Shown here in pieces: positions 18,027 through 27,660 of a stretch of DNA of 64,000 nucleotides. The stretch comes from CAWJKP01 sp963843465. Its GTDB lineage: Bacteria > Planctomycetota > Planctomycetia > Pirellulales > Thermoguttaceae. Both the position numbers and the translations under genes were made by a program. Location of the stretch: the NCBI GenBank assembly GCA_963843465.1, contig CAWJKP010000003.1:1178001-1242000 (forward strand). Reading direction: 5' to 3'. Position 1 is the first letter of the stretch. Every line of letters starts with the position of its first letter. A model generated the notes under the pieces. The model ran no database searches. It was not told the DNA's origin and saw only the letters and a list, made by a program, of their open reading frames with translations.

Positions 18027-18300
18027 CGGTACCTGTTTGCTCAACGGCGCACCCTCAGCCCTAGACAGCGATGAAGCTCGGGGGGGAAAACAACTTCCGT
18101 GACGTGCCGATACCTCGGCCATAGATGAGTGCCGCCTTGCCCGGGATGGCAGTCTTTCCGCGCCGGATTCTTCTATCCCGCGGCGAGCTTCTCACATCCC
18201 ACACTTCAATCTTAACCTTTTCCCCGCGACAAGGGAAGCGTAGTTCAACAACATTCTTGACGAGAATGCGGACAAAGGCACGTCAGTCTGGACATTTTTG

Positions 18301-19162
18301 TCACTTCGGCCGGGCGAGTTTCGGCCTCAACAGCAGGGTCACCGGCGTACCGGCGGGCGGAAGCCGCTCGACGTAGCCCTCGAAACTGCGGTTCTCGATG
18401 GCCCCTTCGCTCTTCAACGGAAGGTCGAGCGTGGCTGTGGGCAGGTTCAGCACGGAGAATGAAATCGCCGCTCAGGTCCGCCTGGTACTCTTGCTTGCCG
18501 GTGGACTCGTTCTTCCAGAGACCGCTGCCGCCGAAGACCCAGTCGATCTTCAGGGCCTTCTTGGTCTTGATCTGGCGGACCCAATCCTGGGCCAAGACCT
18601 CCTGCCGCCGGCCGTTCTTGTCCTTCCAGCGGACCCGGATCTCGATCGGCGTGCCGGCGGCCGGCTCGTACTTGGGCTCAAACCGGACTGGGTGGCCAGG
18701 CTCCGCCCCCAACGCTACCAGACCCGCATGGACCACGCTGGGCTTCACCTTGACCACCATCACCGATTCGTAACCACGCTCCGGATAGGTGACGAGGAAC
18801 TCCAACGGGTAGTTGGCCTGGCAGACCTCCCCCTGGAACACGACCTGTTGGTGCTTCATGTCGAGCCAGACCGGGGATACCCGGTCCAGCCTTTTCAGGT
18901 CGCCGATCTCGTCGACCAGCGGTGGGCCGAGGTCCCGCGGCTTCTCCTCGTCGGATGGCTCCTCGCTGGCCTGGGTCGCCGGCTTGGCCCCGGTCCTTGG
19001 CGGAGGGTTGGCCGCCGAAGCCGGCGGGGCCGCAGGGGAGGCGGCTAAGGTCTCGACCTTCGCCTTGGCCGCCGAAGCCGGCGTGGAGGGCTGGCAGCCG
19101 GCCACGCCCAGCAAGAGGGCCACCAGAAGCGAAATACAGATTTTCCAGCAGATGTGTTCCAT
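18301..19162 (-). CDS. YdjY-like lipoprotein (one frame break)
   Basis: The start ATG at 19162 gives a lipoprotein signal, ICWKICISLLVALLLGVAGC, with the lipobox cysteine at residue 23, then an Ala/Pro-rich linker and a YdjY-type beta domain (SPVWLDMKHQQVVFQGEVCQANYPLEFLV). One extra base near 18462 breaks the frame; in the restored frame the protein ends EGYVERLPPAGTPVTLLLRPKLARPK at the stop 18301-18303. The uninterrupted frame runs on to 18245 but encodes shadow sequence. YdjY domains are widespread in planctomycetes, with unknown role. It is divergent from the heparinase-like gene. Confidence 0.75.
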
Positions 19163-19284
19163 GATCGGCCAGCCGTGCGTAGAATCGGGAAGTTTGGGAA
19201 CCAGCCTCGACCATCGAGACGGGCAGACCTTCTCCATTGTATTGTATATTGTGATTCATACTGGACCGTAACCCCGAGCCAGCA

Positions 19285-21360
19285 TTGGCCATCAGCACCC
19301 CTGCCGAAACCCGCCATTTCCCCGGACCCCTGCGACTGCCGATCCTGCCGTACCTCGCGGCTTGGACCCGTTCAGGGCCGGAGGAGTCGCACCAAGGACC
19401 CATTTCAGGCGACCACGCCTTGGCCTGGTCGGCCTGGCAAGCCTACCTTGCGCAGCGGGACCACCCTCGGCCGCTGGGTGAGTTGGTTTGCAGTCGAACG
19501 CCGCCGCTGGCCTGGGCCCTGGCCGAGATCCCCGGCATCGAGGAGCTCGATGCCCTGCGCGCCCGCCTGGCGGCGATCGGCTGTCCACCCCGCGGACGCC
19601 GGGCCGAGCGGCTCGTGGACCAGTGGCTAGGCCAGGCCAAAGCTAGCCCTAGCGGCCACACAGCCGGCGTGGCCGGCGGGGCTAACAGACAGGCACCCGT
19701 TAGCCCCGGCGGCCACGCCGGTCCGGAAGGCCCGCGCCGCGACTGCCACCGCGTGCTGGAGGCCCTGGCCTGGTGCCACGCCCTGCCCGGGGTCTGCCAG
19801 TCGCTGGCCCCGGATGCCTGGTGGCAACTCCTTCAGCGTCTGCTTGTCCTGGCCGACGAGGCGGCGGCCACTGGTTTGGTCGAGGAGCCGCTTGTCAATC
19901 AGCTCTTGGCCGGCGAGTTGCGGTTGACCCTGGCCTGCCTTCTTCCCGAGATCGAGGCCTGCCACAAGCTGGCCGGACCGGCGCGGGAGTCGCTTTCCGC
20001 GGGCCTGGTAGATTTGTTGGACGGCGAGGGGACGCCCCACGGCAAGTATCTCGGTCTGCTGCGTCCGCTGTTGGCCTGTTGGACCCGCGTGTCGGCTCTG
20101 GCTAGCCAGATCCCCCAAGTACCCGTTCAAGGACAACTCCGGCGTGTCGTCGTCGAGCGGACTTCCGTCCGCTCAGGGCGGAATGCACTCCGCCCTGCGC
20201 TTCCCTGGAGCGATGCGGCCCAGGTGCAGTACCAATGGCTGGTCCAGAGCGCCCTGCGACTCTCCCGCTGCGACGGCGCGCATGTCTTCTCGACACGGCC
20301 GACGATGGGCCGAAGCAGGGTGGCGACTGGGGATGCAGACCTTCTGGAAGCGGCTTTGCAGCTTGGCGGCAACGAGGAGGACCGGGCCATCGCCTGCCGC
20401 TGCTTCACCCCGTCTGTAGATCCTAACCGTCGGCGCAGCAAGCCGCCCAAGGCGTCCGTGCTTCCGGCCCCTGCCGCCCACGGCGAATGGGCCGGAGTGA
20501 GCGTCTTGCGGTCCGGCTGGTCGGCAGCCGACCCGCGGCTGGTCGCGGTCTACCACGACGAATCAGTCCGCGTGGAGATCGGCTGCCGGAAGGAGGTCCT
20601 CTGGTCCGGCCAGTGGGGGCTGGAGGTCCTCCAGGACGGCCAGCCGCTACGGCCGACCGGGCCCTGGGAAGAGGTCTGCTGGGAATCGGCCGACGGCGTC
20701 GACTACCTGGAGTTGGAGATCGACCTGGGCTCCGGGGTCCGTGTGCAGCGGCATCTGGCCCTGGCCGGCAAGGACAATTTCGTCTTCCTGGCCGACGCGA
20801 TCCTGGCAATCCGGCCGGCACGGCTGGAATACCGTGGCTGGTTGCGGCTGGCCCCGGGCATGACGCTGACGCCGGCCGAATCGAGCCGGGAGGGTTTTGT
20901 CGAGGGCCGCAGGAAGCAGAAGCCCGTTCACGGCGAATCGGCAAAACGTACGCGTCGCGAACGGTCGCAGAAAAAGGCCCTGGTGCTGCCGCTGGCCCAG
21001 CCGGAATGGCGGATCGACACGCGGCCCGGGACCTTGGCGGCGGTCGAGGAGCGGATGGAGCTTTCGCAGTCGGCGACCGGCTCGGCCCTGTTTGCGCCGC
21101 TGTTTGTGGACCTGGATCGCCGACGGATCGCCCGGCCCTACACTTGGCGGCAGCTTACGGTGGGAGAGAACCTGGCGAGCCAGCCGCCGGACGTGGCCGT
21201 CGGCTATCGGGTGATGGTCGGCCGGCAGCAGTGGTTGATCTATCGCTCGCTGGCCCCCGCGGCCAATCGCAGTCTGCTGGGCCACAACTTGGTAAGCGGC
21301 ATGTTGCTGGCGCGGTTCGACGGCAAGGGCGAGGTCGAGTCGTTGGTGGAGATCGAATAG
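19285..21360 (+). CDS. heparinase II/III-like protein, with in-frame repeat insertions
   Basis: A 691-residue product with a helical N-terminal half and a beta-sandwich C-terminal half (WAGVSVLRSGW, LVAVYHDESVRVEIG, DYLELEIDLGSGVRVQRHLAL), the broad layout of the heparinase II/III-like proteins common in planctomycetes. Lyase activity is not established, since I could not place the catalytic tyrosine or histidine. It has no signal peptide and probably starts at TTG. Two segments are repeat-derived: residues about 120-145 (family J) and 290-305 (family K). The gene is followed six bases later by the ABC transporter genes. Confidence 0.55.
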   Translation: MAISTPAETRHFPGPLRLPILPYLAAWTRSGPEESHQGPISGDHALAWSAWQAYLAQRDHPRPLGELVCSRTPPLAWALAEIPGIEELDALRARLAAIGCPPRGRRAERLVDQWLGQAKASPSGHTAGVAGGANRQAPVSPGGHAGPEGPRRDCHRVLEALAWCHALPGVCQSLAPDAWWQLLQRLLVLADEAAATGLVEEPLVNQLLAGELRLTLACLLPEIEACHKLAGPARESLSAGLVDLLDGEGTPHGKYLGLLRPLLACWTRVSALASQIPQVPVQGQLRRVVVERTSVRSGRNALRPALPWSDAAQVQYQWLVQSALRLSRCDGAHVFSTRPTMGRSRVATGDADLLEAALQLGGNEEDRAIACRCFTPSVDPNRRRSKPPKASVLPAPAAHGEWAGVSVLRSGWSAADPRLVAVYHDESVRVEIGCRKEVLWSGQWGLEVLQDGQPLRPTGPWEEVCWESADGVDYLELEIDLGSGVRVQRHLALAGKDNFVFLADAILAIRPARLEYRGWLRLAPGMTLTPAESSREGFVEGRRKQKPVHGESAKRTRRERSQKKALVLPLAQPEWRIDTRPGTLAAVEERMELSQSATGSALFAPLFVDLDRRRIARPYTWRQLTVGENLASQPPDVAVGYRVMVGRQQWLIYRSLAPAANRSLLGHNLVSGMLLARFDGKGEVESLVEIE
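19642..19720. repeat. family J palindrome inside a coding sequence
   Basis: GCTAGCCCTAGCGGCCACA..GGCGGGGCTAAC, then GTTAGCCCCGGCGGCCACGC. It is in-frame within the heparinase-like gene. Related copies are at 1661-1682 and 60256-60278. Confidence 0.75.
20155..20197. repeat. family K palindromes inside a coding sequence
   Basis: Two small hairpins in tandem, GAGCGGA-cttcc-TCCGCTC-like and CAGGGCGGA..TCCGCCCTG, read in-frame as ERTSVRSGRNALRPAL in the heparinase-like protein. Confidence 0.6.
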
Positions 21361-21365
21361 GGGGA

Positions 21366-22904
21366 ATGCGTCGGATGCTTCGTTGCGACCTGATGCGAGC
21401 GGCGATGCTGCTGTTTGCCGCGGCGGGGCTTACTGCTGGACAAGCCAGCGGTGGCACCCAGGCCAGGGCGCTGAAATGGGCCGCCGACGCGGAGGGCGGT
21501 GCTCCCTACATCTTCAAGGACCCTGACCACGCCGACCGGAACATCGGTTTCGAGGTCGAGTTGATCGCGGCCCTGGCCAAGGAGCTGCAGCGGCCGATCG
21601 ACTTCACTCAGTACCAGTTTTCGAGCCTGGTGCCGGGACTGATGCGGGGCGACTTCGATTTCGCCATGAACGGCATCGAAGTCACGCCCGATCGCATCAA
21701 GGCGCTGCGGCTCAGCCGGCCGTATTACGTTTACACGCTGCAGTTGGTGGCCCGCAAGGACGAGTCGCGGTTCCAGACCCTCGACGACTGCAAGCGGCTG
21801 GGCGCCGTCGTGGGAACGCTCGAAGACACGGCGGCCGAGCGGCTGCTGACGCGGAAGGGGATCCGCAAGAAAGTCTACGGAAACCAGGTGGAGCCCTACC
21901 TGGACCTGGGGCTGGAGCGGATCGACGCGGTGTTCCTCGACCTGCCCATTGCCATCTACTACGCCCGGCCGGACCCCAAGCTGAAGTTTGTCGGCAAGCC
22001 GCTGGGGGAAGGATTTTACGCGATCGCTTTCCGCAAGGACCAGGAAGCGCTGGCCGAGCGGTTCGACGCGGCCCTGGGGCGGCTCTTGGCAGAGGGACAG
22101 TTGCGTCGGATCTACGAGAAATGGCACCTCTGGAACGACGCGCAGGCGAAGCTTGCCGATTTCCCGCACGGCTGGGGTGGCCCGGCGGAAACGGTGTCGG
22201 AAGACGTAATCAACGAAGCGAACCGCAAGTCCACCTTCTCCTACTACATCGGCGACTTGTTGGCAGGCGCCGAGCTGACCGTGCTGATCACGTTCGCCGG
22301 CATGGGTCTGGCGCTCGTGATCGGGCTGCCGATCGCCCTGGCCCGGCTTTACGGCCCGCTGCCGCTGCGCTGGGCCGCCCTGGTCTACGTGGAGTTCTTC
22401 CGCGGCATTCCCGTGCTGTTGCTCTTGTTCTTCATCTACTACGGTCTGCCGACGATCGCCGCAAGTTACCGTCTCGATCGCCTCGGTCCCTACCTGACGC
22501 TCGGGCCCTTGAAAGCGGCGATCCTCGGCTTCGGCCTGAACTATGCCGCCTACCAGGCGGAGATCTTCCGCGCGGGGATCCGCTCGATCCCCCTGGGCCA
22601 ATGGGAAGCGGCCGCCTCGCTGGGCATGTCGCGGCTGTTGACCTTCCGGCGGATCATCATGCCCCAGGCGGTCCGCGTGATCCTGCCGCCCATGACCAAC
22701 GACTTCGTAGCGCTGTTCAAAGACACCAGCGTGGTGAGCATCATCGCCGTCGAGGAATTGACCAAGCAGTACCAGGAGCTGGCCAAAGCGAGCCTGAAGT
22801 ACCTGGAGATCGGCCTGGTGACGGCCGTCCTCTACCTGATCATGTCCGTGCCGCTGGGCTACCTCTCGCGGTACCTCGAACAGCGTTGGGGGAAGGGAAC
22901 GTGA
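21366..22904 (+). CDS. fused substrate-binding and permease subunit of a polar amino-acid ABC transporter
   Basis: After a signal peptide (AAMLLFAAAGLTAGQASG) comes a family 3 solute-binding domain (about residues 35-265: IGFEVELIAALAKELQRP, GDFDFAMNGIEVTPDR), then a HisM/GlnP-type permease (about 285-510) with EFFRGIPVLLLLFF and the EAA loop (QWEAAASLGMSRLLTFRRIIMPQAVR). Such GlnH-GlnP fusions tether the binding domain to the channel and import glutamine, glutamate or other polar amino acids; the substrate is not determined here. The start is ATG 21366 or 21375. Its TGA overlaps the GTG of the ATPase gene. Confidence 0.9.
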   Translation: MRRMLRCDLMRAAMLLFAAAGLTAGQASGGTQARALKWAADAEGGAPYIFKDPDHADRNIGFEVELIAALAKELQRPIDFTQYQFSSLVPGLMRGDFDFAMNGIEVTPDRIKALRLSRPYYVYTLQLVARKDESRFQTLDDCKRLGAVVGTLEDTAAERLLTRKGIRKKVYGNQVEPYLDLGLERIDAVFLDLPIAIYYARPDPKLKFVGKPLGEGFYAIAFRKDQEALAERFDAALGRLLAEGQLRRIYEKWHLWNDAQAKLADFPHGWGGPAETVSEDVINEANRKSTFSYYIGDLLAGAELTVLITFAGMGLALVIGLPIALARLYGPLPLRWAALVYVEFFRGIPVLLLLFFIYYGLPTIAASYRLDRLGPYLTLGPLKAAILGFGLNYAAYQAEIFRAGIRSIPLGQWEAAASLGMSRLLTFRRIIMPQAVRVILPPMTNDFVALFKDTSVVSIIAVEELTKQYQELAKASLKYLEIGLVTAVLYLIMSVPLGYLSRYLEQRWGKGT

Positions 22905-23653
22905 ACGACCACCAGGTGGTGCTCTCCAGCGTGACCAAGCGCTTCGGCTCGCGGCTGGTGCTGGACCAGATCAGCCTCTCGATCGACGCCGGCGAAACCC
23001 TGGCCCTGATCGGCCCCAGCGGTGCCGGAAAGTCGACGCTCTTGCGGTGCATCAACGGGCTGAACACCTTCGACGCCGGCGAGATCCGCGTGGGGCCGCA
23101 CGTGCTCTGCCCCGATCGCCGGGCGGCCGGGCCGGTCTACCGGCAGGTGCGGCGGACCTTCGGCATGATCTTCCAGGATTTCCAACTCTTCCCGCACCTC
23201 ACGGCGATCCAGAACATCATCGAGGCCCCCGTTCACGTGCTAGGAATGGCCGACGGCGAGGCCCGCAACCGGGCCATGACGCTGCTGGCCCGCGTCGGCC
23301 TGGGCGACCGCGCCGGGGCCTATCCGCGAGAATTGTCCGGCGGTCAGAAGCAGCGGGTGGCCATCGCCCGGGCAATGGCCATGGAACCCCGCGGCCTGTT
23401 GTGCGACGAGATCACCAGCTCCCTGGACCCGGAGCTCAAGGGCGAAGTGCTCAGCGTGTTGGAGGATCTCAACCGCGACGGGCTGACGCTGATCGTCGTG
23501 ACCCACGAGATCGGCTTCGCCCGCCGGGCCGCCGACCGCGTGGCCGTGCTGGCCGACGGCAAGATCATCGAGGACGGACCGCCCGAGCAAGTCCTCGACC
23601 GCCCCCAGGTGCCCCGCACGCAGAAGTTCTTGAGCCAGATGAGAGACGGATGA
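22901..23653 (+). CDS. glnQ: ATPase subunit of the polar amino-acid ABC transporter
   Basis: The 250-residue ABC ATPase has Walker A GPSGAGKST at residues 38-46, the Q-loop FQDFQLFPHLT, the signature LSGGQKQRVAIARA, Walker B LLCDE with the catalytic glutamate, and the H-loop VVTHEIGFA. Closest family is GlnQ/HisP. The start GTG overlaps the permease stop (GTGA), so the two chains are made together. With the fused upstream subunit, this makes a complete importer in two genes. Confidence 0.93.
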   Translation: MNDHQVVLSSVTKRFGSRLVLDQISLSIDAGETLALIGPSGAGKSTLLRCINGLNTFDAGEIRVGPHVLCPDRRAAGPVYRQVRRTFGMIFQDFQLFPHLTAIQNIIEAPVHVLGMADGEARNRAMTLLARVGLGDRAGAYPRELSGGQKQRVAIARAMAMEPRGLLCDEITSSLDPELKGEVLSVLEDLNRDGLTLIVVTHEIGFARRAADRVAVLADGKIIEDGPPEQVLDRPQVPRTQKFLSQMRDG

Positions 23654-23765
23654 GAGATGAGGGATAAGAGATAAGAGATAAGGGCAAAAACGTGCGTCTC
23701 TGCATCCCTCATCTCAAATCTCATATCTGTAATCCCTCATCCCTCATCCCTTATCTCTCATCCGC
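23651..23765. repeat. family S repeat, inverted pair
   Basis: GATGAGGGATAAGAGATAAG units, then CATCCCTCATCTC and CATCCCTTATCTCTCATCC units in inverse orientation, filling the gap between the convergent glnQ and fliG genes. It may serve as a bidirectional terminator. Confidence 0.75.
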
Positions 23766-23767
23766 TC

Positions 23768-24765
23768 CTACTGCACGAACTTCTCCTCCGCCTCGTCGGC
23801 GTGCAGCGTGATCTCGCCGGCGTCTTCCAGCCGGCGGATGACGTCGACGATCTGTTGCTGCACCTGCTCGACGCCCGACTGCCGCACGGCCCCCAGGTAG
23901 CCCATTTCTTCCTGCAACAGGGCCGCCGCCCGCTTCGACATGTTCTTGAGGATCTTCTCCCGCAACTCGTCGCTGACGCCCTTCAGCGCCATGGCCCACT
24001 GCGAGCTTTCCACGTTCTTCAGCACGGTCTGGATGTCGCGGTCGCCGAACTTGGCGATGTCCTCGAAGACGAACATCAAGCGGCGGATCTCCTCGACCAG
24101 CTCGGGATCCTCTTGGGCCAGGTTCTCCATCAGCGTCCGCTCCGTGGCGCGGTCGATGACGTTGAGGATCTCCGCCACGCTGTTTACCCCGCCGGCCTTC
24201 TCGAACTGCTGGCTCATCACGCTCGACATGCGGTGCTCCAACCCCTTCTCGATCTCGCGGATGATTTCCGGGCTGGTCTGCCCCATGGCGGCAATGCGGC
24301 GGACCACCGACAACTGCTTTTCCGGCGGCAACTCGGCGATGATCGCCGAGGCCTGGGTGGCGCGATGTGCGAGAGGATCAGGGCGATGGTCTGCGGATGT
24401 TCGTCGATGATGAAGGTCAGCAGGTTCTGGCTGTCCACCTTTTGCAGGAAGCCGAAGGGCAAGCCCTCGATCGATTGCCGCACGCTGTCGATGGTGGCGC
24501 CGGCGGCCTTTCCCAGGGCCTGCTCGACCAGGTTCTTGGCCACCTCCAGGCCGCCCACGCTCCCCGAGAGCGAGTTGGGGTTGGCGTTGCCAAACTCCTG
24601 GATCACCAGCGCCTGCTCGTCGGCCGTGACGGCGTCGAGCTTGGCAATCTCGATCGAGACCGACTCGATCTGCTTGGGCGTCAGCTTGCCCAGAAGCTCC
24701 GCCGCCTTCTCTTTCGGCAGGCTCGTCAAGAGGATGGCCGCTTTGCGGATCGCAGTGGTAGGCAT
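23768..24765 (-). CDS. fliG: flagellar motor switch protein FliG (one frame break)
   Basis: FliG is the rotor protein that meets the stator at the base of the flagellum. The N-terminal part starts at ATG 24765 (MPTTAIRKAAILLTSLPKEKAAELLGKL) and reaches HPQTIALILSHIAPP. A missing C in CCC-CAGGCC near 24357 then switches to the frame AELPPEKQLSVVRRIAAMGQTSPEI, ending with the charged torque helix (RRLMFVFEDIAKFGDRDIQTVLKNV). The repaired length is about 332 residues, normal for FliG. No other switch or basal-body gene is adjacent, apart from the FlgI-like gene 9 kb away. Confidence 0.9.
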
Positions 24766-24781
24766 AGAAAAGTGTTCAAAG

Positions 24782-24840
24782 GTAGTAGGCACACGCCGTG
24801 TGCCGTGATCTGCGGGCGGCACACGCCGTGTGCCTGCTAC
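24782..24840. repeat. GTAG-bounded palindromic repeat family L, copy 1
   Basis: GTAGGCACACGCCGTGTGCC and GGCACACGCCGTGTGCCTGCTAC in inverted arrangement. Copy 2 is at 56883-56960. Confidence 0.85.
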
Positions 24841-24956
24841 AAGCCGGGCAGGCTTTCTCCAGAACGCCCAGATTCACCGGTCTATCGGCGCGCATCCCGC
24901 GCGCGGTCAAAGGCTGGGGCCCGTATCGGCGGAAACGGCCGTGCAACTTGAGCAAA

Positions 24957-25070
24957 GTAGGTCCCGTCTGCCGGACGGGACGAGGATGAACGCATGACCC
25001 AAGAGCCGTGCCCGGCAGGAAGGACAGGGATGGAGCCTTCAAGAAGTCCCGCCCGGCAGGCGGGACCTAC
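24957..25070. repeat. GTAG-bounded palindromic repeat family N
   Basis: GTAGGTCCCGTCTGCCGGAC..GCCCGGCAGGCGGGACCTAC. The terminal CTAC forms the TAG stop of the LRR gene on the minus strand. Confidence 0.82.
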
Positions 25071-26053
25071 TGGTTGTCTGATCTTGGCTCCCACAGGATC
25101 TCGCAGTTCGGCAATCTCCGCCGGAGCCTCTTGACGCCTTCGGCCGTGACCTTGGTGCGGCTGAGGTCCAACTGCTTGAGCCGGACCAGCCCTTTGAGAT
25201 GTTCCAGACCGGCGTCGGTCACGTCGGTCCCGCTGACGTCCAGTTCTCGCAGTCCGGGCGACCCGTGCAAACGTTGGAGGTCTCGGGAGAGTGCGGCAAG
25301 ACACATCAGTGTTCGGTCGTTCGCCATCGCCATTTCGACGCACTCAAGATTCCGGAATTCTCTGGCAGCCGCGAAGCCGGCAGACTCCGCGTCCTGTGCG
25401 CCTTGCTCATCCGACATGCCGCCGTGGATGCCAACCACGAATTTCGGGAAGCAATCCGAACCGACCAGCCTGCAAAGCCAGTCCGGCGCGGCTGACGAAG
25501 TTTCTACATCGAAATTGTTGTCACCCAATGCCGTGATCGCGTCCTGTTCCCGTACACACTGCACGACCGCGGCTCGCCACGATGCCAGCACGAGCGAGAC
25601 TAGGAGAACGAACACCAACAGGCTACGAAGCCGATACTGGAAGTGTCTCCGGCGCCACCACTCCCAGAGAAACGCAATCGCAGCGGTGACGGCCAGCGCT
25701 ACGAGCAAATCCAGGACAAGCCCCTTCCAATTCAGGAGCCAATGGCGAGAATTCGGCCAGTCGTCGAGGGTCATCCAGAACGCGTCGCCGTCACTCGCCC
25801 GGCGGAGTTCCCCGAGCCCAGCACACAAACCGGGATCAAAGCGAAAGGCTCCGGTTGGCCAGTCGCATCAATCTAGCCAAACAAAAGGCCAACCATGCTC
25901 GTGGTGAGCAAGCACCACGACCGTAATACCAAAGCTCGATTCAACGTTACCCCCTGGCACAGCAATCAGGATCAGCAACAAAAGCGTGACCGCTATTACC
26001 GCCCAGGTGGAACGGTGCCATCGATACCAGGGTCGCCGAGCCGATGCCGCCAT
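25067..26053 (-). CDS. leucine-rich-repeat membrane protein with an in-frame TGA
   Basis: Reading from ATG 26053, a TM helix (WHRSTWAVIAVTLLLLILIAVPG) and EHGWPFVWLD are followed by TGA at 25868-25870. The same frame then continues CDWPTGAFRFDP, a second TM helix (LVLDLLVALAVTAAIAFLWEWW), the planctomycete hallmark FQYRLRSLL with a third helix, and C-terminal LRRs (LRELDVSGTDVTDAGLEHLKGL). The continuity of a known layout across the TGA indicates one gene with a nonsense change or base error. If translation stops there, only a 61-residue peptide is made. The final TAG lies in a GTAG-type repeat. Confidence 0.7.
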
Positions 26054-26090
26054 GTTCGCACCTGCAAGCCCTACTCGTCGGGCAAGAAAT

Positions 26091-26148
26091 GTAGGCTGGG
26101 CACCGCCCACCAGAACAACCTGCGGTCGGTGGGCATTGCCCACTCTAC
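26091..26148. repeat. GTAG-bounded palindromic repeat family R
   Basis: GTAGGCTGGGCACCGCCCACC..GGTGGGCATTGCCCACTCTAC, just upstream of the LRR gene. Confidence 0.8.
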
Positions 26149-26152
26149 TTGA

Positions 26153-26218
26153 CTAATCCTCGCTAATCATCGTCAACTCACCATATTAGCGTCGATTCGT
26201 GTCAATTAGTGTTCTCGT
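26153..26218. repeat. repeat family M
   Basis: CTAATCCTCGCTAATC, then ACCATATTAGCGTCGAT and GTGTCAATTAGTGTTC. A second copy forms the core of the MITE at 58918-59100. Confidence 0.8.
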
Positions 26219-26268
26219 TACCTGCTTCGCCGGCCCAAAGCGTCGAACGGCCGATGCGGGCGAAACGG

Positions 26269-26829
26269 CTACGAACACTTCACGGCGGGCGCCTCGCGTT
26301 GCACGACGTCTTCGATCTCAAAGAACTCGCGGCCCGTGAAACCGAATACGCCGGCCACGGCGTTGGAGGGAAAACTCTGCAAGCGGTTGAGATAGTCCCG
26401 CACATTGGCATTGTAGAAGCGGCGAGACCGCTGAATCCGATCCTCGGTATTGGCCAGTTCCGCCTGGAGCGCCAGGAAATTCTGATTGGCCTTCAGGTCG
26501 GGGTAGCTCTCCGCCACCGCAAACACCTGCCGCAGACTCCTCACCAGCTCGTTCTCGTCGCCGGCCTGGGAGCGCGGCGAGCCTTGATTGGCGATCGCCG
26601 CCGCGCGGGCCTGCGTCAGTCTTTCCAGCAGCTCTCTCTCGTGCTTCGCATAGCCCTGCACGGTGCTGACCAGATTCGGGATGAGGTCATAGCGCCGCTT
26701 GAGCTCGGCGTCGATGTCCGCCCAGGATTCGTCGCACGCGTTGCGGCCCCGGACCAGGGCGTTGTACAGCAGCATGAGCAACACCAGCGGGGTCAGGCCG
26801 ATCGCAACGCAAAGGATCACGCCCACCAT
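26269..26829 (-). CDS. LemA family protein
   Basis: One N-terminal TM helix (LCVAIGLTPLVLLMLLYNALV) and a long helical bundle with the LemA signatures ESWADIDAELKRRYDLIPNLVSTVQGYAKHE and RIQRSRRFYNANVRDYLNRLQSFPSN. The product is about 186 residues, standard for the family, whose role is unclear. The ATG at 26829 has GGAGG seven bases upstream; an ATG at 26835 overlaps the stop of the preceding gene (ATGA). Either way it is translationally coupled to the membrane protein upstream. Confidence 0.92.
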   Translation of the reverse strand: MVGVILCVAIGLTPLVLLMLLYNALVRGRNACDESWADIDAELKRRYDLIPNLVSTVQGYAKHERELLERLTQARAAAIANQGSPRSQAGDENELVRSLRQVFAVAESYPDLKANQNFLALQAELANTEDRIQRSRRFYNANVRDYLNRLQSFPSNAVAGVFGFTGREFFEIEDVVQREAPAVKCS

Positions 26830-26831
26830 CG

Positions 26832-27506
26832 TCATTCCTCCGTTTCTTGAAGCTCCTGCAGGAGAGACTTGGGCAATCGCGAGAGGATCCCCTCGATCAC
26901 CTCAAGGGCCGACTCGAAGTCCGCGGGCTGGAAAATCGTCTGGCGATAGGCGATGATCTGGCAGAGCTGACATTCCAAATTGAACTTGGGCGAGTCCAAG
27001 AGGAACTCCAGGGTGGCTTGCGGCAAGACGTCGAAGGCCCAGCGAGGATCGGGCGAGGTAACGTGAAACTGCTTGTTGAACGCCGCGGACTCGAATTCGA
27101 TGCCCTCGAAACCGAGCAATGCCGCCACGCGGTCGGCCAGCCGCTCGGGCCGAATCACCAGCGGCTTCAGCGGCAGCTTCGTCGTGAGAATGACCGCGGA
27201 AAAAACGTGGCGAGCCCTGTTCTTCCCGTCGGAGGTCTCGTAATGGTAGTCGAATGCGCAGAACGCATGATCGCCGGCGCGCCCTTCCAGGCGGTTATCG
27301 GCGAAGCGATTCTCCCCGTGGTTCAGGCAGGCGAAATGCGCATAGCGGTCACCCAGGCCGGAGTCGCGGGCGGGATAAAACTCCAGGCCGCGCAACGAAC
27401 CCCAGGCGGCCAACGCTCTCCTCCGCTTGTCGGCTTGGATCTGGCCGAGCACCATTATCCCGATGGCGATCGCCACGATCGCAACGATCAGACACCATTG
27501 GCCCAA
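26832..27506 (-). CDS. membrane-anchored protein of unknown function, coupled to lemA
   Basis: About 224 residues with one N-terminal TM helix (CLIVAIVAIAIGIMVLGQI) and a soluble domain (LRGLEFYPARDSGLGDRYAHFACLNHGENRFADN, FDYHYETSDGKNRARHVFSAVIL). The frame is open to 27710, but that part crosses the gene end region of the PTPS; TTG at 27506 with AAGGAG six bases upstream is the better start. The arrangement recalls small membrane proteins paired with LemA elsewhere, but I do not recognise the family. Confidence 0.7.
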   Translation of the reverse strand: MGQWCLIVAIVAIAIGIMVLGQIQADKRRRALAAWGSLRGLEFYPARDSGLGDRYAHFACLNHGENRFADNRLEGRAGDHAFCAFDYHYETSDGKNRARHVFSAVILTTKLPLKPLVIRPERLADRVAALLGFEGIEFESAAFNKQFHVTSPDPRWAFDVLPQATLEFLLDSPKFNLECQLCQIIAYRQTIFQPADFESALEVIEGILSRLPKSLLQELQETEE

Positions 27507-27660
27507 GTACGACTCCTTTGCGCGGCGGCGCGTTTGCCGGGCAGGACGTCCGGCTCCTGGTTGCGGTCGTTGTCGAGGCTCTCCGTTTTTCAGAAACGCC
27601 CGCTCGATTATCCTGGTTGCTGCGCGGTTCGTCAAGCTTGCGCCCGGCGGCAATCCAGCC

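Noticed and set aside
18245..18462. C-terminal end of the YdjY frame as annotated by the longest open frame
   Set aside because: After 18462 this frame gives Arg/His-rich shadow sequence; the adjacent frame restores a sensible end at 18301.
25868..25870. Selenocysteine codon in the LRR gene
   Set aside because: The residue lies in a non-redox linker of a membrane protein, with no convincing SECIS hairpin just after it; a point change is simpler.
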